From Conchocele bisecta (lineage: Eukaryota; Mollusca; Bivalvia; Lucinida; Thyasiridae): a stretch of 64,000 nucleotides of DNA. The notes under the pieces were generated by a model. The model saw nothing but the letters and a program-made list of their open reading frames with translations, was not told the origin of the DNA and did no database searches. The DNA lies in NCBI GenBank assembly GCA_029237695.1, contig CM055274.1, positions 24,169,505-24,233,504 of the forward strand, read 5' to 3'. A program made the position numbers and the translations under genes. This document shows positions 51,894-62,109 of the stretch, one piece after another. Position 1 is the first letter of the stretch; every line of letters begins with the position of its first letter.

Positions 51894-52322
51894 ACCGCTA
51901 TCATAATATTTTGTCGCCTGCTGTTTATTTTCTATTTTCCATTTTTATCATCAAAAACATGCTTTGACAGCACTTTAGAATAATTTACAACATGCTTTGA
52001 CAGCACTTCAGAATCATTTCCATTGGAAATGATTCTGAAGTGCTGTAAAAACATGTTTTTTATTGAGAAATAAGGCAAGATATAAAAGCAACATAATTGT
52101 TGTGAGTAGCGGTCTAAGGGTTAAGGTTGATTTCCTCCAGATCTGTAGCCACATATTTTCCATTCTATGTAGCTTTGTCACTTGGCAACAGATGCCAACT
52201 GGGAATGTGCTCATTCATTCACTCTATATACATTACCTGAATTAACCCTTAGACCGCTATCTTAATTTTCTGTCGTCTGCTGTTTATTTTCTATTTTCCA
52301 TTTGTATCCTCAAAAACATGCT
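51894..52322. mobile_element. TTAA MITEs of the 'cccttagaccgctat' family
   Basis: 51894-52120 ends gtagcggtctaaggg-TTAA and has the central hairpin agcacttcagaatcatttcc / ggaaatgattctgaagtgct (about 52005-52047). A segment of about 47 bp (acatgctttgacagcacttt) is duplicated. 52246-52322 is another left half (TTAA at 52242-52245). A possible partner right half is at 53235-53345. Confidence 0.75.
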
Positions 52323-52325
52323 CAG

Positions 52326-52453
52326 GCGACGATATTGACGGTCTTGACCAGAAGCAGTGGCAAAATATTGACGTTGGGTATATTTGCGTGCGCTGCAGTA
52401 GTAACGACGATGGGACGTATGACTACCTGATGGCATCAGAAAGAATTAGACAG
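52326..52453 (+). CDS. Candidate internal exon, unknown protein
   Basis: 128 bp, open in one frame between acceptor catgctcag and a strong donor CAG|gtaagg. Reads DDIDGLDQKQWQNIDVGYIC then VRCSSNDDGTYDYLMASERI and RQ. It ends in phase 0 and starts with two bases of a split codon. The composition is protein-like, unlike the repeat-derived ORFs around it, and there is a CxxC pair. I do not recognise the family. The acceptor lies exactly where a TTAA MITE half stops, so the segment may have arrived inside that element or been captured. No neighbouring exon was found. Confidence 0.5.
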
Positions 52454-52469
52454 GTAAGGATATCTGTTC

Positions 52470-53045
52470 TGTCCATATACTGGTCAGATCAGGATCTAAT
52501 CTGATATTGTAATCAAGAACTGGCTACCCGGTCTGATCAGGTTCTACTGTGACATTTTAATCCATATACTGGTCAGATCAGGATCTACTCTGATAGTGTA
52601 ACACATATATTTGCCAAGGCCATATTATATTTTCGGTATGTATTTTTCAAAAATTGATACAAAATCAACTTTACACAGGCGCATTCACCTTGACTTAAAT
52701 GTATATTATATATTTGTAACAGTATATTATATAAAAGAAGAAAAACATTAATTTTATTCTTTTATTAAGAAGATATATAACATATAAATCTCCAATGCGC
52801 CCCGAAATCTCCAATGCGCCGAGGCCAGATTATATTTTCGGTAGGAATTTTTTCTAATATTGATACAAAATCAACTTTACACATGCGCATTCGCCTTGAC
52901 TTAAATATATATTATAGATATGTAACACTATATTATATACAACAAGAAAAAAATGAATTTTATGCTATTATTTAGAAGATATATAACATATAAAACTCCA
53001 ATGCGCCGCAAAATCTCCAATGCGCCAAAAATCTCCAATGCGCAC
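52470..53045. repeat. Direct repeats downstream of the candidate exon
   Basis: ccatatactggtcagatcag occurs at about 52475 and 52563. A segment of about 203 bp (ccatattatattttcggta ... atatataacatataaa) is present twice, from 52619 and 52822. Each copy ends in short aatctccaatgcgcc repeats (two, then three). Confidence 0.75.
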
Positions 53046-53234
53046 TTTAGTCATACCAAGTTTTTATGTGCCCGCCCGCCGCCTGTACAAGATGAATACA
53101 TAATACGTCCTGTTTTTTCAAACGGGCGTATAAAAAATGAATTACCTTACTTGAACAAATCATGTAACCCTCAGAATATGACAAACAAAACTAGTCATCT
53201 GCTTTTGTTTTAAAAATTGTTTTCTTTATGAAGA

Positions 53235-53345
53235 AAAACATGGTTCGACAGCATGTGAGAATCATGCCAAACCATGTTTTTGACGAGAAAAATACAAATA
53301 AACAGCAGACAACAAAATTTCATTAGCATTATAAGGGTTATATAA
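53235..53345. mobile_element. TTAA-family MITE half
   Basis: acatggttcgacagcatgtg agaatcatgccaaaccatgt then aacagcagacaacaaaattt ... ataaggg-TTA. It matches the right half of the 51894-52120 family. Confidence 0.6.
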
Positions 53346-53491
53346 GTAACATGTTACACAAGCATAGTTATTTTGCAATACAAAAATATTTCTAATGCTA
53401 TTTAGAAATCACAGTACCGTATATGTACACAATAAGTAGTGGTAAAATCATAACGGTACTGTCAGCTGACAGAAAATCACATTTCACACAT

Positions 53492-53700
53492 TTGATTGAT
53501 TGATTGTTTGGTTGGTTGGTTAGTTAATTGGTTGATTGATTGATTGGTTGATTGGTTGATTGATTGAACATACCTTTAACAATGTATGAAGTTTCAAACT
53601 TACAAGTAACCATTCCCAGAAATAGTAATTATACCAAAATTAATTATTGATCAAGTGATTGGACAGACCTTTAACAACATATGAAGTTTCAATCAGTAAC
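53492..53700. repeat. (TTGA)n/(TTGG)n microsatellite and a short direct repeat
   Basis: 53492-53567 is mixed ttga/ttgg tetranucleotide repeat. Beyond it, cctttaacaaNNtatgaagtttcaa occurs at about 53574 and 53669, a 95-bp direct repeat. Confidence 0.7.
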
Positions 53701-53928
53701 TAATCCCTAAATAGTCATGATATCAAAATTGGTCCGTTACAAACTAGATAAACAACAATTATTGTCACAAACACATGCTTGAGTATATGTAATATCCTTA
53801 CAAGTAATAATCAATCCTGATCCATTCACAGATAGAATAATAACCCCCGAGTATAAACTTGATATTTTCATACCTGAGAAATCAATCCATCCTGATCCTG
53901 AGAAATATCGACTAGTCACGATATAAAA
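53701..53928. other. Unassigned sequence
   Basis: Nothing recognised. Confidence 0.3.
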
Positions 53929-54121
53929 CAGAGCTCCAGTTAAGGTGCGTAATTTGGAGGTAAATTTCTTATTTCTCCCCATCAAAAATGGCAAGTTGGG
54001 AGTGCTTTAGAATCGTCTCAACGAGACGATTCTAAAGGACTTCCAACTTGCCATTTTTGAAGAAGCAATATCAAAATTTCACCCCAAGTTGGTCAAATTA
54101 CGCACCTTAACTGGAGCTCTG
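53929..54121. mobile_element. hAT-like MITE, 'gagctccagttaagg' family (complete)
   Basis: cagagctccagttaaggtgc ... gcaccttaactggagctctg. Central hairpin gctttagaatcgtctc / gagacgattctaaagg near 54019, with aaaaatggcaagttgg and complement outside. Its deleted sibling is at 32954-33091. Confidence 0.85.
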
Positions 54122-54639
54122 TAAAATCCAGCATTGAGCAAACCACGTGACAATGTAGCATACCGGTAGAATCTTCAGACAGTACTACATGTATAAACGT
54201 ACCACTACTATAAACGTCAGATTGCGCTATATACATGTACACGTTTGAACTGGTTGACATTTAATCTAAAGACTGTGGCCAACCCCATACAAACACTGTC
54301 GTGCGGAAGACATATTTATAATCCAACTTCACGGTATAGTCTATGGTATTAACGTTCCACTCAATTGACAAAACACAATAGGTCTTCACGGCATTTTGTC
54401 AAATCTCCAATTAACAGGTGAAGCTATTTTTATTACAGGTAATGAATATTAGTTTTGTACATATCACCCGACTTTATGGGAACATATGACACCACCAGAT
54501 GACTAGATGAACCATGTCATGACTCAACCTTAACCTTGATTTCACCCTATAAATGCCATAATAAAAGGAGACTAATGGTATTTGAGCCATTTATGTGATT
54601 CACTGAGGTATACCATCTTCTTTTTTTATTTCTTCACGA
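54122..54639. other. Unassigned sequence
   Basis: About 500 bases without recognised repeat ends or exons. Confidence 0.35.
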
Positions 54640-54725
54640 AAGTATATGTTATGACACTCATTTGAACCGTCTCGACGAGACGGTTCAAATGAGTGGTCAC
54701 AACATATACTGCTGTGTAGAAATAA
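54640..54725. repeat. Hairpin, 'gttcaaatgagtg' type
   Basis: agtatatgttatgacactca ... gaaccgtctc pairs with gagacggttc ... tgagtggtcacaacatatac. Half-copies are at 8785-8825 and 17478-17520. Confidence 0.8.
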
Positions 54726-54756
54726 ATAATATTCAAAAACTTCTATCAGAAAAAGA

Positions 54757-55030
54757 GTGTTTGTTTGCTGGTGTTTAATGGCCTCAGCTACGGTCATTTA
54801 AGGCCGGGCCAATGGGTTCGATCCCGTGTTCAACCTGCTGCATTGGGGGGTAAATCCTAAAATCAGAGCAGATTATTTACATTGAAAACAACATATATTC
54901 AGCCCTGAAATTAGAATAACCTGACCTGTTGTCCATATCACATCAAAGCCATTTGGCCCCCTTCACATAAAAGTAATAGGATTATGAATAATCATATCAC
55001 TGATATAAGGGGTATACACAGATGTAATTG
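54757..55030 (-). mobile_element. SINE copy, 5'-truncated
   Basis: Tail gtgtttgtttgctggtg, then tcagctacggtcatttaagg ... gatataaggggtatacac, where the match ends. No duplication found. Confidence 0.7.
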
Positions 55031-55051
55031 TATGTAATTCACTCATATTAA

Positions 55052-55272
55052 CCCTTTGCCTGTTTTGCGATATTTCGACTCTTCCAAATCAAAAACATCT
55101 GAATAAAAGAATGAAATGCTGGGTCAAATGATGGTTAAATTATCTGATAGAGTAGAAAACATTGTGGGAAAAGGAGAAATTGCTTGTTACAAGCAATTTC
55201 TCCTTTTCCCACAATGTTTTCAAAAGACATCTTCTGCAGAGGCGTCAAAAGTCGTCTCTATCAGGGAAAGGG
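55052..55272. mobile_element. TTAA-flanked 221-bp MITE with a 33-bp perfect hairpin
   Basis: TTAA at 55048-55051 and 55273-55276, ends ccctttgcctg and cagggaaaggg. The hairpin has arms 55155-55187 and 55189-55221, perfect over 33 bases with one unpaired base. It shares its right TTAA with the next element. Confidence 0.85.
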
Positions 55273-55470
55273 TTAACCCTTTCAACACCACAGGCCTGTA
55301 TAGTGGTATTGGCAAACAGTGTAGATCCAGATGAGCCAGTTCATCAGGATTTGCACTTTTTCAAAGTAATTTTCATATTTTTGAGGAGAAAAACACCTCC
55401 TTTTCATAAATGGACTAGTCCGAAAATTAACATATGGGCCGCGCTCTGTGAAAACCAGCCTTAATGACAA

Positions 55471-56110
55471 CGTCATGAAAGGCTGAAAATGACGTCGTAA
55501 AGTTACGCATAAATTTACCAACGTTACATCGGATTTTGACACTTGGAATTGTTGCATCATTGCAATAAGTTGTCCTATTTATAGCCGTATGCTTTACGGC
55601 TCCCAACTATTTTAATGTTGGATATGCGTGGCAGAATTGTAGTTGTTTTCATAGTGGTTCAGATAGTTGTCTTTTTTTTCTTTGGTTTCCTTCAGAAATA
55701 CGTAGTAATTTTGTCGATTATTTTTATACAAATAGGCATATTGAATTTATGATTTTTATAATATATTATATGGACGACTTGTGAAATGACATTTGAAACA
55801 AAATAACCATACAACCGGTATTTTTAGATAACACATAACAATATCAGTATTATGTAATCATAATGCTAATATTTCTTTTAAACTTTATTTATTTATATAT
55901 GTATATAACAATTACAAACAAACGTGAGAACAATTGTAGTCGGCGTAGACGGAGGCGTCTGCATGTTTCTTAATTTGGGTTGAAACCGGAATACTCACAG
56001 AAAACAAACTTATCCTGTCTGGCGACCACCATCAGATATACATTTACTTACAACTTTGAGATCGACCGCGGGGCGTGTGTGTGCGCTCTTTACTAATTAT
56101 ACTATACGGT
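55471..56110. other. Left interior of the 5-kb element
   Basis: AT-rich, no ORF of note, no recognised element. agccgtatgctttacggct near 55582 is a small palindrome. Confidence 0.4.
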
Positions 56111-56116
56111 CCCGTT

Positions 56117-56573
56117 CAGATTAGAGCGGGGTCGGTATTTTCGGCCGTCTAAGACGGAAGCGTACACGCGGTACACACCCAGTTCAGATTTTGAGATTTA
56201 TTTATAGATTACACTGCATTAAGCATGTTAAGCATTTTAATGAGTACATGTAACGCTAACCTTCATAATTTGAACAGATTTTCGAAATATGTAGACACAC
56301 TCGGGTAACACTGCATTCATGTATTCAGGACTTAATTATGTGTCTAAGTAGATCTACATATTTATGAAAAGATCTTGGTTTTCTATAGAAAACAATTTAA
56401 TTCGTAATGGCAATACTTTCTGCACTGTTTGTCGCAACTTTAAAACTCACGGGGAAATGAACATACGCAATATAAAAGATATCAACTTAGGTTTAAACGT
56501 ATTTACTGATGGGGGCGGTTAGTGCCGACGGCCGGTCGGACCCGGCCCCGCTCTACGTGAAAGTGTGCCCGCA
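56117..56573. mobile_element. Possible element with GC-rich inverted ends
   Basis: attagagcggggtcgg at about 56121-56137 is mirrored by ccggccccgctctacg at about 56540-56556, with further cggccgtctaagac / gtgccgacggccgg similarity. The interior is AT-rich. Ends and target duplication not resolved. Confidence 0.4.
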
Positions 56574-56786
56574 ACCGTTACTTTTATTAAAGAAAATATA
56601 AACAGTTGACTCATTAACTGTGACACGTATTCTGGATAAAATTTGCCACGGATAGAACTGGGCCTAGGTCTTAATTCATTTGATTTAATGGTTCACCGTC
56701 GAATGTTTCGAAAATCAACATAAAATAAAATTGGGAAATTGTCAGAAAAATAGTCAGAAAAAAAACAGATAAAAAATATGGTAGTG

Positions 56787-56917
56787 CTAATTACGCAGCT
56801 CCTGACATATCGCATCATGTTGACACTGGTCCAAACATGTTTTATTGTTTAGTATTTCGTGTGTTGGTATTGTGTCACAGGCATATTTAGTGCGAACATA
56901 ATTGTAGCCAGCGGGGG
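56787..56917 (-). pseudogene. Cysteine-rich exon remnant
   Basis: In one minus frame: AGYNYVRTKYACDTIPTHEI then LNNKTCLDQCQHDAICQELR, stop. Four closely set cysteines (C, C, C, C) in a secreted-protein-like context recall a PAN/apple or related extracellular domain. This is a guess. The frame is cut on its 5' side exactly where the MITE at 56918 begins, so the remnant may have been disrupted by it. Confidence 0.3.
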
Positions 56918-57076
56918 CCCGTTTCACAAAACTTTGTACGATTAAAACGTTCGTAAGTGCAAATCTAGGATCGTCTGGAAATTTCAATTGATTGATTTAC
57001 ATTTATTGAGCATAGACTATCTTAATTTTGTACTTACAAACATTTTAGTCTTACAAAATTTAGTGAAACGGGCCCC
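56918..57076. mobile_element. 'gtttcactaaactttgtac' MITE (hairpin deleted)
   Basis: gggcccgtttcacaaaactt ... aaatttagtgaaacgggccc. The central hairpin is reduced to gagcatagactatctt. 159 bp compared with about 240 in full copies. Confidence 0.8.
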
Positions 57077-57467
57077 AGGGACGTAGCCTACTGATTTGTA
57101 TCCGTATCTGCAACCACTTGCATGTACCTTCTAATGTCACATAATTTTTAGCGACTCTCAAAAATATCACATTACATCAGCCGTACGATTGCCGTTTGAT
57201 AACTGTTAAATATTATTTTAATTGACCACTTGTAAATATGGTTATATGAATGTATGGCATATATTTTACTAGTATTTTTGCAATCAGTGCAAACCCTGAT
57301 CAGGCTGCGCAGATACACAGGTCTCCAACATTTACAAATTTAAGAAGTCCTACTTTAGATCTTTGTTAATTTACTTACTACTAAACACTGGATGTCTGCG
57401 TGCTTTATTGTTTTTTTTTATCAAAGGGACATTCTAGTCGGAGGCGTGTAAATAATATAAAGCAAAT
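57077..57467. other. Interior of the 5-kb element, unassigned
   Basis: gcaaaccctgatcaggctgc near 57290 resembles the core of the gtggctgtgactggag MITE. Nothing else. Confidence 0.35.
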
Positions 57468-57752
57468 ACCAGGAGCGGATCCAGGATTTCAGGTTAGGGG
57501 GTGGGGGGGGGGGCGGGGACTTCTTAATTGAAACAGTTTACTATATTTTCGAACTAGCACCGTTTGTTTGTCGACCAAGCGGAGCTCAGGAGACTGCTGG
57601 GTCTGGCGGTATGCCCTCCTGAATATTTTTGATGTACATTATACGCCCCATTTTGCTGCGTTATAACGCATTTTAGAGAAAACATATCTTTACTCGCCAA
57701 ACTTTTAGGGGGACGCGCGCCGGGTTTTCCCCTACGTGAATCCGCCCTGGAA
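57468..57752. mobile_element. 'gcggatcca' MITE (copy 3)
   Basis: caggagcggatccaggattt ... tgaatccgccctgg, with aatac next to both ends. G-rich tract just inside the left end. The minus ORF is incidental. Confidence 0.7.
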
Positions 57753-58099
57753 TACACAACTTCTATATTTTCAGATTCAACGCGTCTAAATTCAAACGAG
57801 ACGCTATAATCAAACAAATGTCGCAATTTTGTGGTCGGTACAAATTTAGTGTGTAAATAACTGACTTGATTATATAGTGTGCAGACATGACTTCAAAATA
57901 CATATACATACGCCACGGTGCTTTTTAGCATGGCTTGGTTGGTCACTAATTTCTTTGTTTACAAAGCTTAAGGCGTTGAATGTACTTTTTTCTGAAACGC
58001 AACACAATTAAATTGCAAATTTTGTTTACAAATTAATTATTCCCGACGAGAGGATACAGTGTATACATATACATGCACCAGTACTATTATGCTTACTGC
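57753..58099. other. Interior of the 5-kb element, unassigned
   Basis: Nothing recognised. Confidence 0.3.
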
Positions 58100-59330
58100 C
58101 GGTGTAACAGGAAATCTCCCCCCCCTGGAAATCTTCCCCCCCGGGGGGGTTTAAGAGATTTCCAGGCTGAAGCCTAGGAAATATTCCCCCCCGCCTGGAA
58201 ATTCTCCCCCCCTCCGCCCCATCACCACCTTCACAGACACTGTCCACAAAACCTTTAATGTATTTTCATATACATTGTTGATATTGTGCTCAGGAGCATA
58301 CAAAATGCACATGCTAGAACCAGTCTGTTGGTAACAGAGGACGTAATATCCCTACATATATACCCAACTAACATAGTCATAATGTACGTATGTCTGCTTG
58401 TGGAGAAGTATGTGAATAGGCGAGGCAGCATTTTCTATAAAAGAGCTATCCAATTTAGTATAATATCTATACATAGACAATATAGTGGTTGTGGGGCGGT
58501 ATAGATTGTATTTACCGGTATATGCAATAATTCCCCATTACCGTACCATAAGTATTATGTATGTTGACTGGTAGAGAGTTCTCTAGGTTAAATCTCTACC
58601 ATAGCTGCATACGATTGGTATAAATGTATAGCACATGGTGGGGGTAGGTCTAGAAAATAAAAACAGTATATCTGTGTAGAACAGCAAGGGGGGGGGGGGG
58701 GGTATTCTTGTCTACAAAGAGACATTCACATCCGCTATGCATATGGTAGATGGTTGGGGGGGGGGGTGGGGGGAATTTCCTAGGAAAATCTCCCCCCCCC
58801 CCTCCCTCAATACATGCCAAATGCTATCTGTTCTACACCAACATACATTATTTCATCATGAGGGAGGGGGGGGGGTATTCTTGTCTACAAAGAGACATTC
58901 ACATCCGCTATGCATATGTAGATGGTTGGGGGGGGGGGCAATTTCCTAGGAAAATCTCCCCCCCCCTCTCTCTCCCCCCCATCAATATGCGTCACATGCT
59001 AACTGTTCTACACAAACATTTTCACTTGATCAGAAATCTTCCCCCAATCTTGTGATAGTCTTGTCTATCAAGGGACTTACACTATGCATATGGTAGATTG
59101 GGGTGGGTTGTGAGGGAGGTGATTTTTTATGTTCCCCTTTCTTATACTATCAAATGACATACATTGTGCCTATGTGCACATGTTTGGTGGGAAATAATTT
59201 TGCTTTGTAGCATTCAAACACAAACTGTTGGGTGGGGGGGAGAATTTCCAGGGTGGGGGGGGGGAGAATTTCCTAGGGTCGAGCCTGGAAATATCCCCCC
59301 CCCTCCTAGGAAATTCTTCCCCGGGCAGTA
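58100..59330. repeat. Poly-G/poly-C foldback repeats
   Basis: Repeated motif: aatttcctaggaaaatc flanked by G8-14 and C8-10 runs, at about 58120-58210, 58680-58860, 58862-59030 and 59230-59320. ttcttgtctacaaagagaca + ttcacatccgctatgcatat is tandemly repeated (about 58706, 58876, degenerate 59059). The runs make hairpins of G against C around cctagg. Confidence 0.75.
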
Positions 59331-59560
59331 ATATCCCTACATGTATACCCAACTAACATAGTCATAATGTATGTCTGCTTGTGGAGAAGTATAATAATAG
59401 GCGACGCAGTATTTTCTATAAAAGAGCTCTCCAATTTAGTATAATATCTATACATAGACAATATAGTGGTGGTGGGGCGGTAGAGATTCTATTTACCGGT
59501 ATATGCAATAATTCCCCATTACCGTACCATAACTATTATGTATGTTGGCTGGTAGAGATG
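58350..59560. repeat. Segmental direct duplication, about 990 bp apart
   Basis: 58350-58570 and 59338-59560 match over about 220 bases (acccaactaacatagtcata ... ttaccggtatatgcaataat ... tatgtatgttg) with scattered substitutions and a 4-base gap. The poly-G block lies between. The ORFs of 72 and 95 aa come from these copies. Confidence 0.8.
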
Positions 59561-60441
59561 TACACAAGACCGTCCGACAGTCATATTGGCTACACAGGAA
59601 AACGTTTCTCCCGCTTTCTGAGATATAAATTTAATTCCGAGAGTCGGGTATGGACAGTCGATTTGTAATTTGTTTAAAACTCCCCGGGGGTGTCTGACTA
59701 CCCTCTATACACCATCGGGCGCTGAAGTCATTGATATGTGCAGCCATATAGGCCTATCCAAATTCTAACCAAAATTCAGGCCATTCATTTCTACAGAATT
59801 AGTCACAGATTTTTTCAATTTCAAACACCAGGAATGTCGTCTAGTTGTTTGTGTTTGGTCCTTGATGAGTGACGTAATGTCTACATCAATAAATGATGTC
59901 ACAATTGTTACGTAAATAACGTCAATTAGATTCTGAACTAAATTCTCAAATAATTACAATGTATCTTTCTGACGGTACATGCATATGCATAATCTGTGAT
60001 AGTTGGCGATAGTAGCAAATTACGAGGTCACATGTCGGCTAATTATAGATTTAACATTGATAGTGGTGCGTTTGGTTTGTTCACTACATGTGCATATCAT
60101 AGTTTTATTCTGTTCGATGTTTGATAGTATTCATAGTAACAGTTGTAGATACATTTAGTGAAACTTATCAGCAAATACAGTTTACAGCAAGCACAGTCAA
60201 TGAGTCTATGAACACGCATTTCTACTGTAGGCGGTTGTGTTGCATTGTACAAACGTCAGCGTTTCAATAACGTCATTTCTCGATGACGTTACTTTTGTTT
60301 CCTTGCGTGATTGACATGGTGCTACAAAAAGTGAGATAAAACAAAAACTATGAAACATACATGTATTTGCATTTTCTTTTCAGCATATTGTTTGTGAAAG
60401 GTGTCGCATCGAAAAAAGTAAAAAAGTGCAAATCAAAAATT
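59561..60441. other. Right interior of the 5-kb element
   Basis: No ORF or repeat supported. cgtcatttctcgatgacg at about 60272 is a small hairpin next to the right terminal repeat. Confidence 0.4.
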
Positions 60442-60518
60442 TTGTCATTAAGGCCGGTTTTCACAGAGCGCTGCCCATATATAAATCCATTCCAGTTACT
60501 TAGGGGTTAAAGAGTTAA

Positions 60519-60787
60519 GCCAAACAATGCAGACCCTGATCAGACTGTGCAGGCTGATTATGGACCATGGTGGTCAAACATTTCATTTATAGCTGTCACT
60601 TGTCAATCATTTGTCAATCATGTGTCAATAGACAAACTGTTTGAACCCAGAGGGAGTGATGACGAAACAGTCAAACCATCTAGACATCTCATTCATTTGA
60701 TTGATTGAATGAGTCAGTCAGGCTTTGTAACATGTCAACAATTGGTATTGGCTGTATGGAGCAGGGGATTTCTGAGAAATAGAAACT
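60519..60787. other. Unassigned sequence with MITE core fragment
   Basis: gcagaccctgatcagactgt near 60529 resembles the gtggctgtgactggag MITE core; the rest is unassigned. Confidence 0.35.
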
Positions 60788-61412
60788 TAAAGGTATATGC
60801 CCGCACAGTAGGCACAAAATGTTCTTTATATCAGAGAAATCATCTGAGACATTTTCTTGCAAACTAAACATTTATTCACCATTATTCCACGTATTGATCG
60901 GCATTATTATATACATTTTATATCAGACGTACATTTCCACACTAATATCAGGGGCGATAACCGTGTTTCCTTAAAATGTTAACGGACATTACTATTTATA
61001 CTCTGTATTTATTTTTTGATGTGCAATGATCAAACTTTATAATCTGTCGAAAAGTTTATTTTTTGTCAGGTCACACATTTAAATAATTAAAAAATATCAT
61101 GCCTCATTTGCATATGAAAATAGCCTGATACCACCCTGAGTCACTATAAGTAAAATAAATGATTATATCTGTATAATTCCAGCACAAAAATATTTACACA
61201 ATTCCCTAACATTTGATTGGCCCGTAACAAGTCTCTGTCCAAAATTTATATCCCAGTAAACTCCCACGCCGAACTACTTTCGTGAGGCTGTGATAATGTA
61301 ATAAATTCAGTATAATAAAAATTAATAAATTTATCCTAAAATTGAAAATTTCTCCCTCAAAGTATACTTTGCTAGAAAAGTATACTTTGCAATTTTGGTG
61401 AAATAGGCTACT
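60788..61412. mobile_element. Mosaic of three MITE families
   Basis: 60788-61180: 520-bp TTAA family, cut at gattatatctgtat. 61181-61283: MITE module of the composite foldback (aattccagcacaaaaatatt ... gaactactttcg). 61284-61412: right half of the CAG family (ggctgtgataatgtaataaa ... gtgaaataggcta). The junctions are blunt. Confidence 0.75.
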
Positions 61413-61470
61413 GATCAGACTCGATATACTTATGCAGGCTGATCTGCAACAGTGATCATTGTACTGTCAT
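61413..61470. other. Short spacer
   Basis: Contains gatctgcaacagtgatc. Not assigned. Confidence 0.3.
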
Positions 61471-61472
61471 TT

Positions 61473-62029
61473 CGGCTAATTCTGCGCATCTGCTAATGCG
61501 GAATTCACCTCAAATTTAACAATCCGTACGTCATAATGAACTATGTGGATTTTGGAATAAACAAGCTGATTAATTGCTACACTGTGGCACAATTTTATCA
61601 CATTCCGATAGTTTGGTAAAAAGTTATTTTGAATAGTCAAAATGTGTAAAATCCTCAGACCATGCTGATGGAATAGCTGTCTTATTTACTAAATTAACTG
61701 TTCAACTAAGAAACTAACCTGCCATGATGTCACTGAATATTTCTACTTAAAGTTTAATACCAATTTTGCTATGCTGATCCAGTATGCTGCTCGCCATTTT
61801 GTTTACACTACCAGATGCGCAGCATTAGCCAAAACAAATGTGACATTGCAAACACGCATGTGATGTCATATATCACACAATTAATACGTCACTTACTGAC
61901 GTCAGAACGTTATGACATTTTACCTGCACAAACGTCTTTGAACTGCGTTGAATATTCAGAAAAGTTTGACTGAATATGGAGATGCTATTGCCATATAAAT
62001 TTGTTTGGAAAGGTGTGCAGAATTAGCTG
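61473..62029. mobile_element. Possible 557-bp inverted-repeat element
   Basis: GGCTAATTCTGCGCA at the left and the inverse of AGCTAATTCTGCACA at the right; subterminal gcgcatctgctaatgcgga and ccagatgcgcagcattagcc are also inverted. No ORF. No second copy in this window. Confidence 0.5.
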
Positions 62030-62109
62030 ACACCATTGTATATAAATGTACTATAAAGCACCCATTGCCAGAATGTGGCTCATATGTGTGATTACAATCT
62101 ACTGTAGGT

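Larger units (their letters stand above)
55436..60476. mobile_element. 5,041-bp element with 35-bp terminal inverted repeats
   Basis: The left end 55436-55470 (GGGCCGCGCTCTGTGAAAAC, then CAGCCTTAATGACAA) and the right end 60442-60476 are inverse over 35 bases with 2 mismatches. TGACGT-type motifs lie just inside both ends (cgtcatgaaa, aatgacgtcg at the left; aacgtcattt, gatgacgtta at the right). No transposase is recognisable; the interior is non-coding and holds other elements. The superfamily is undetermined. Confidence 0.8.
55277..60514. mobile_element. TTAA MITE split by a 5-kb element
   Basis: Left part 55277-55435 (ccctttcaacaccacaggcc ... aaattaacatat) and right part 60477-60514 (atatataaatccattccagt ... 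ggggttaaagag), TTAA on both sides (55273-55276, 60515-60518). The uninterrupted relative at 46434-46686 reads ...attgacatatatcaatccattcc..., so ATAT is the probable target of the insertion. Confidence 0.8.
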
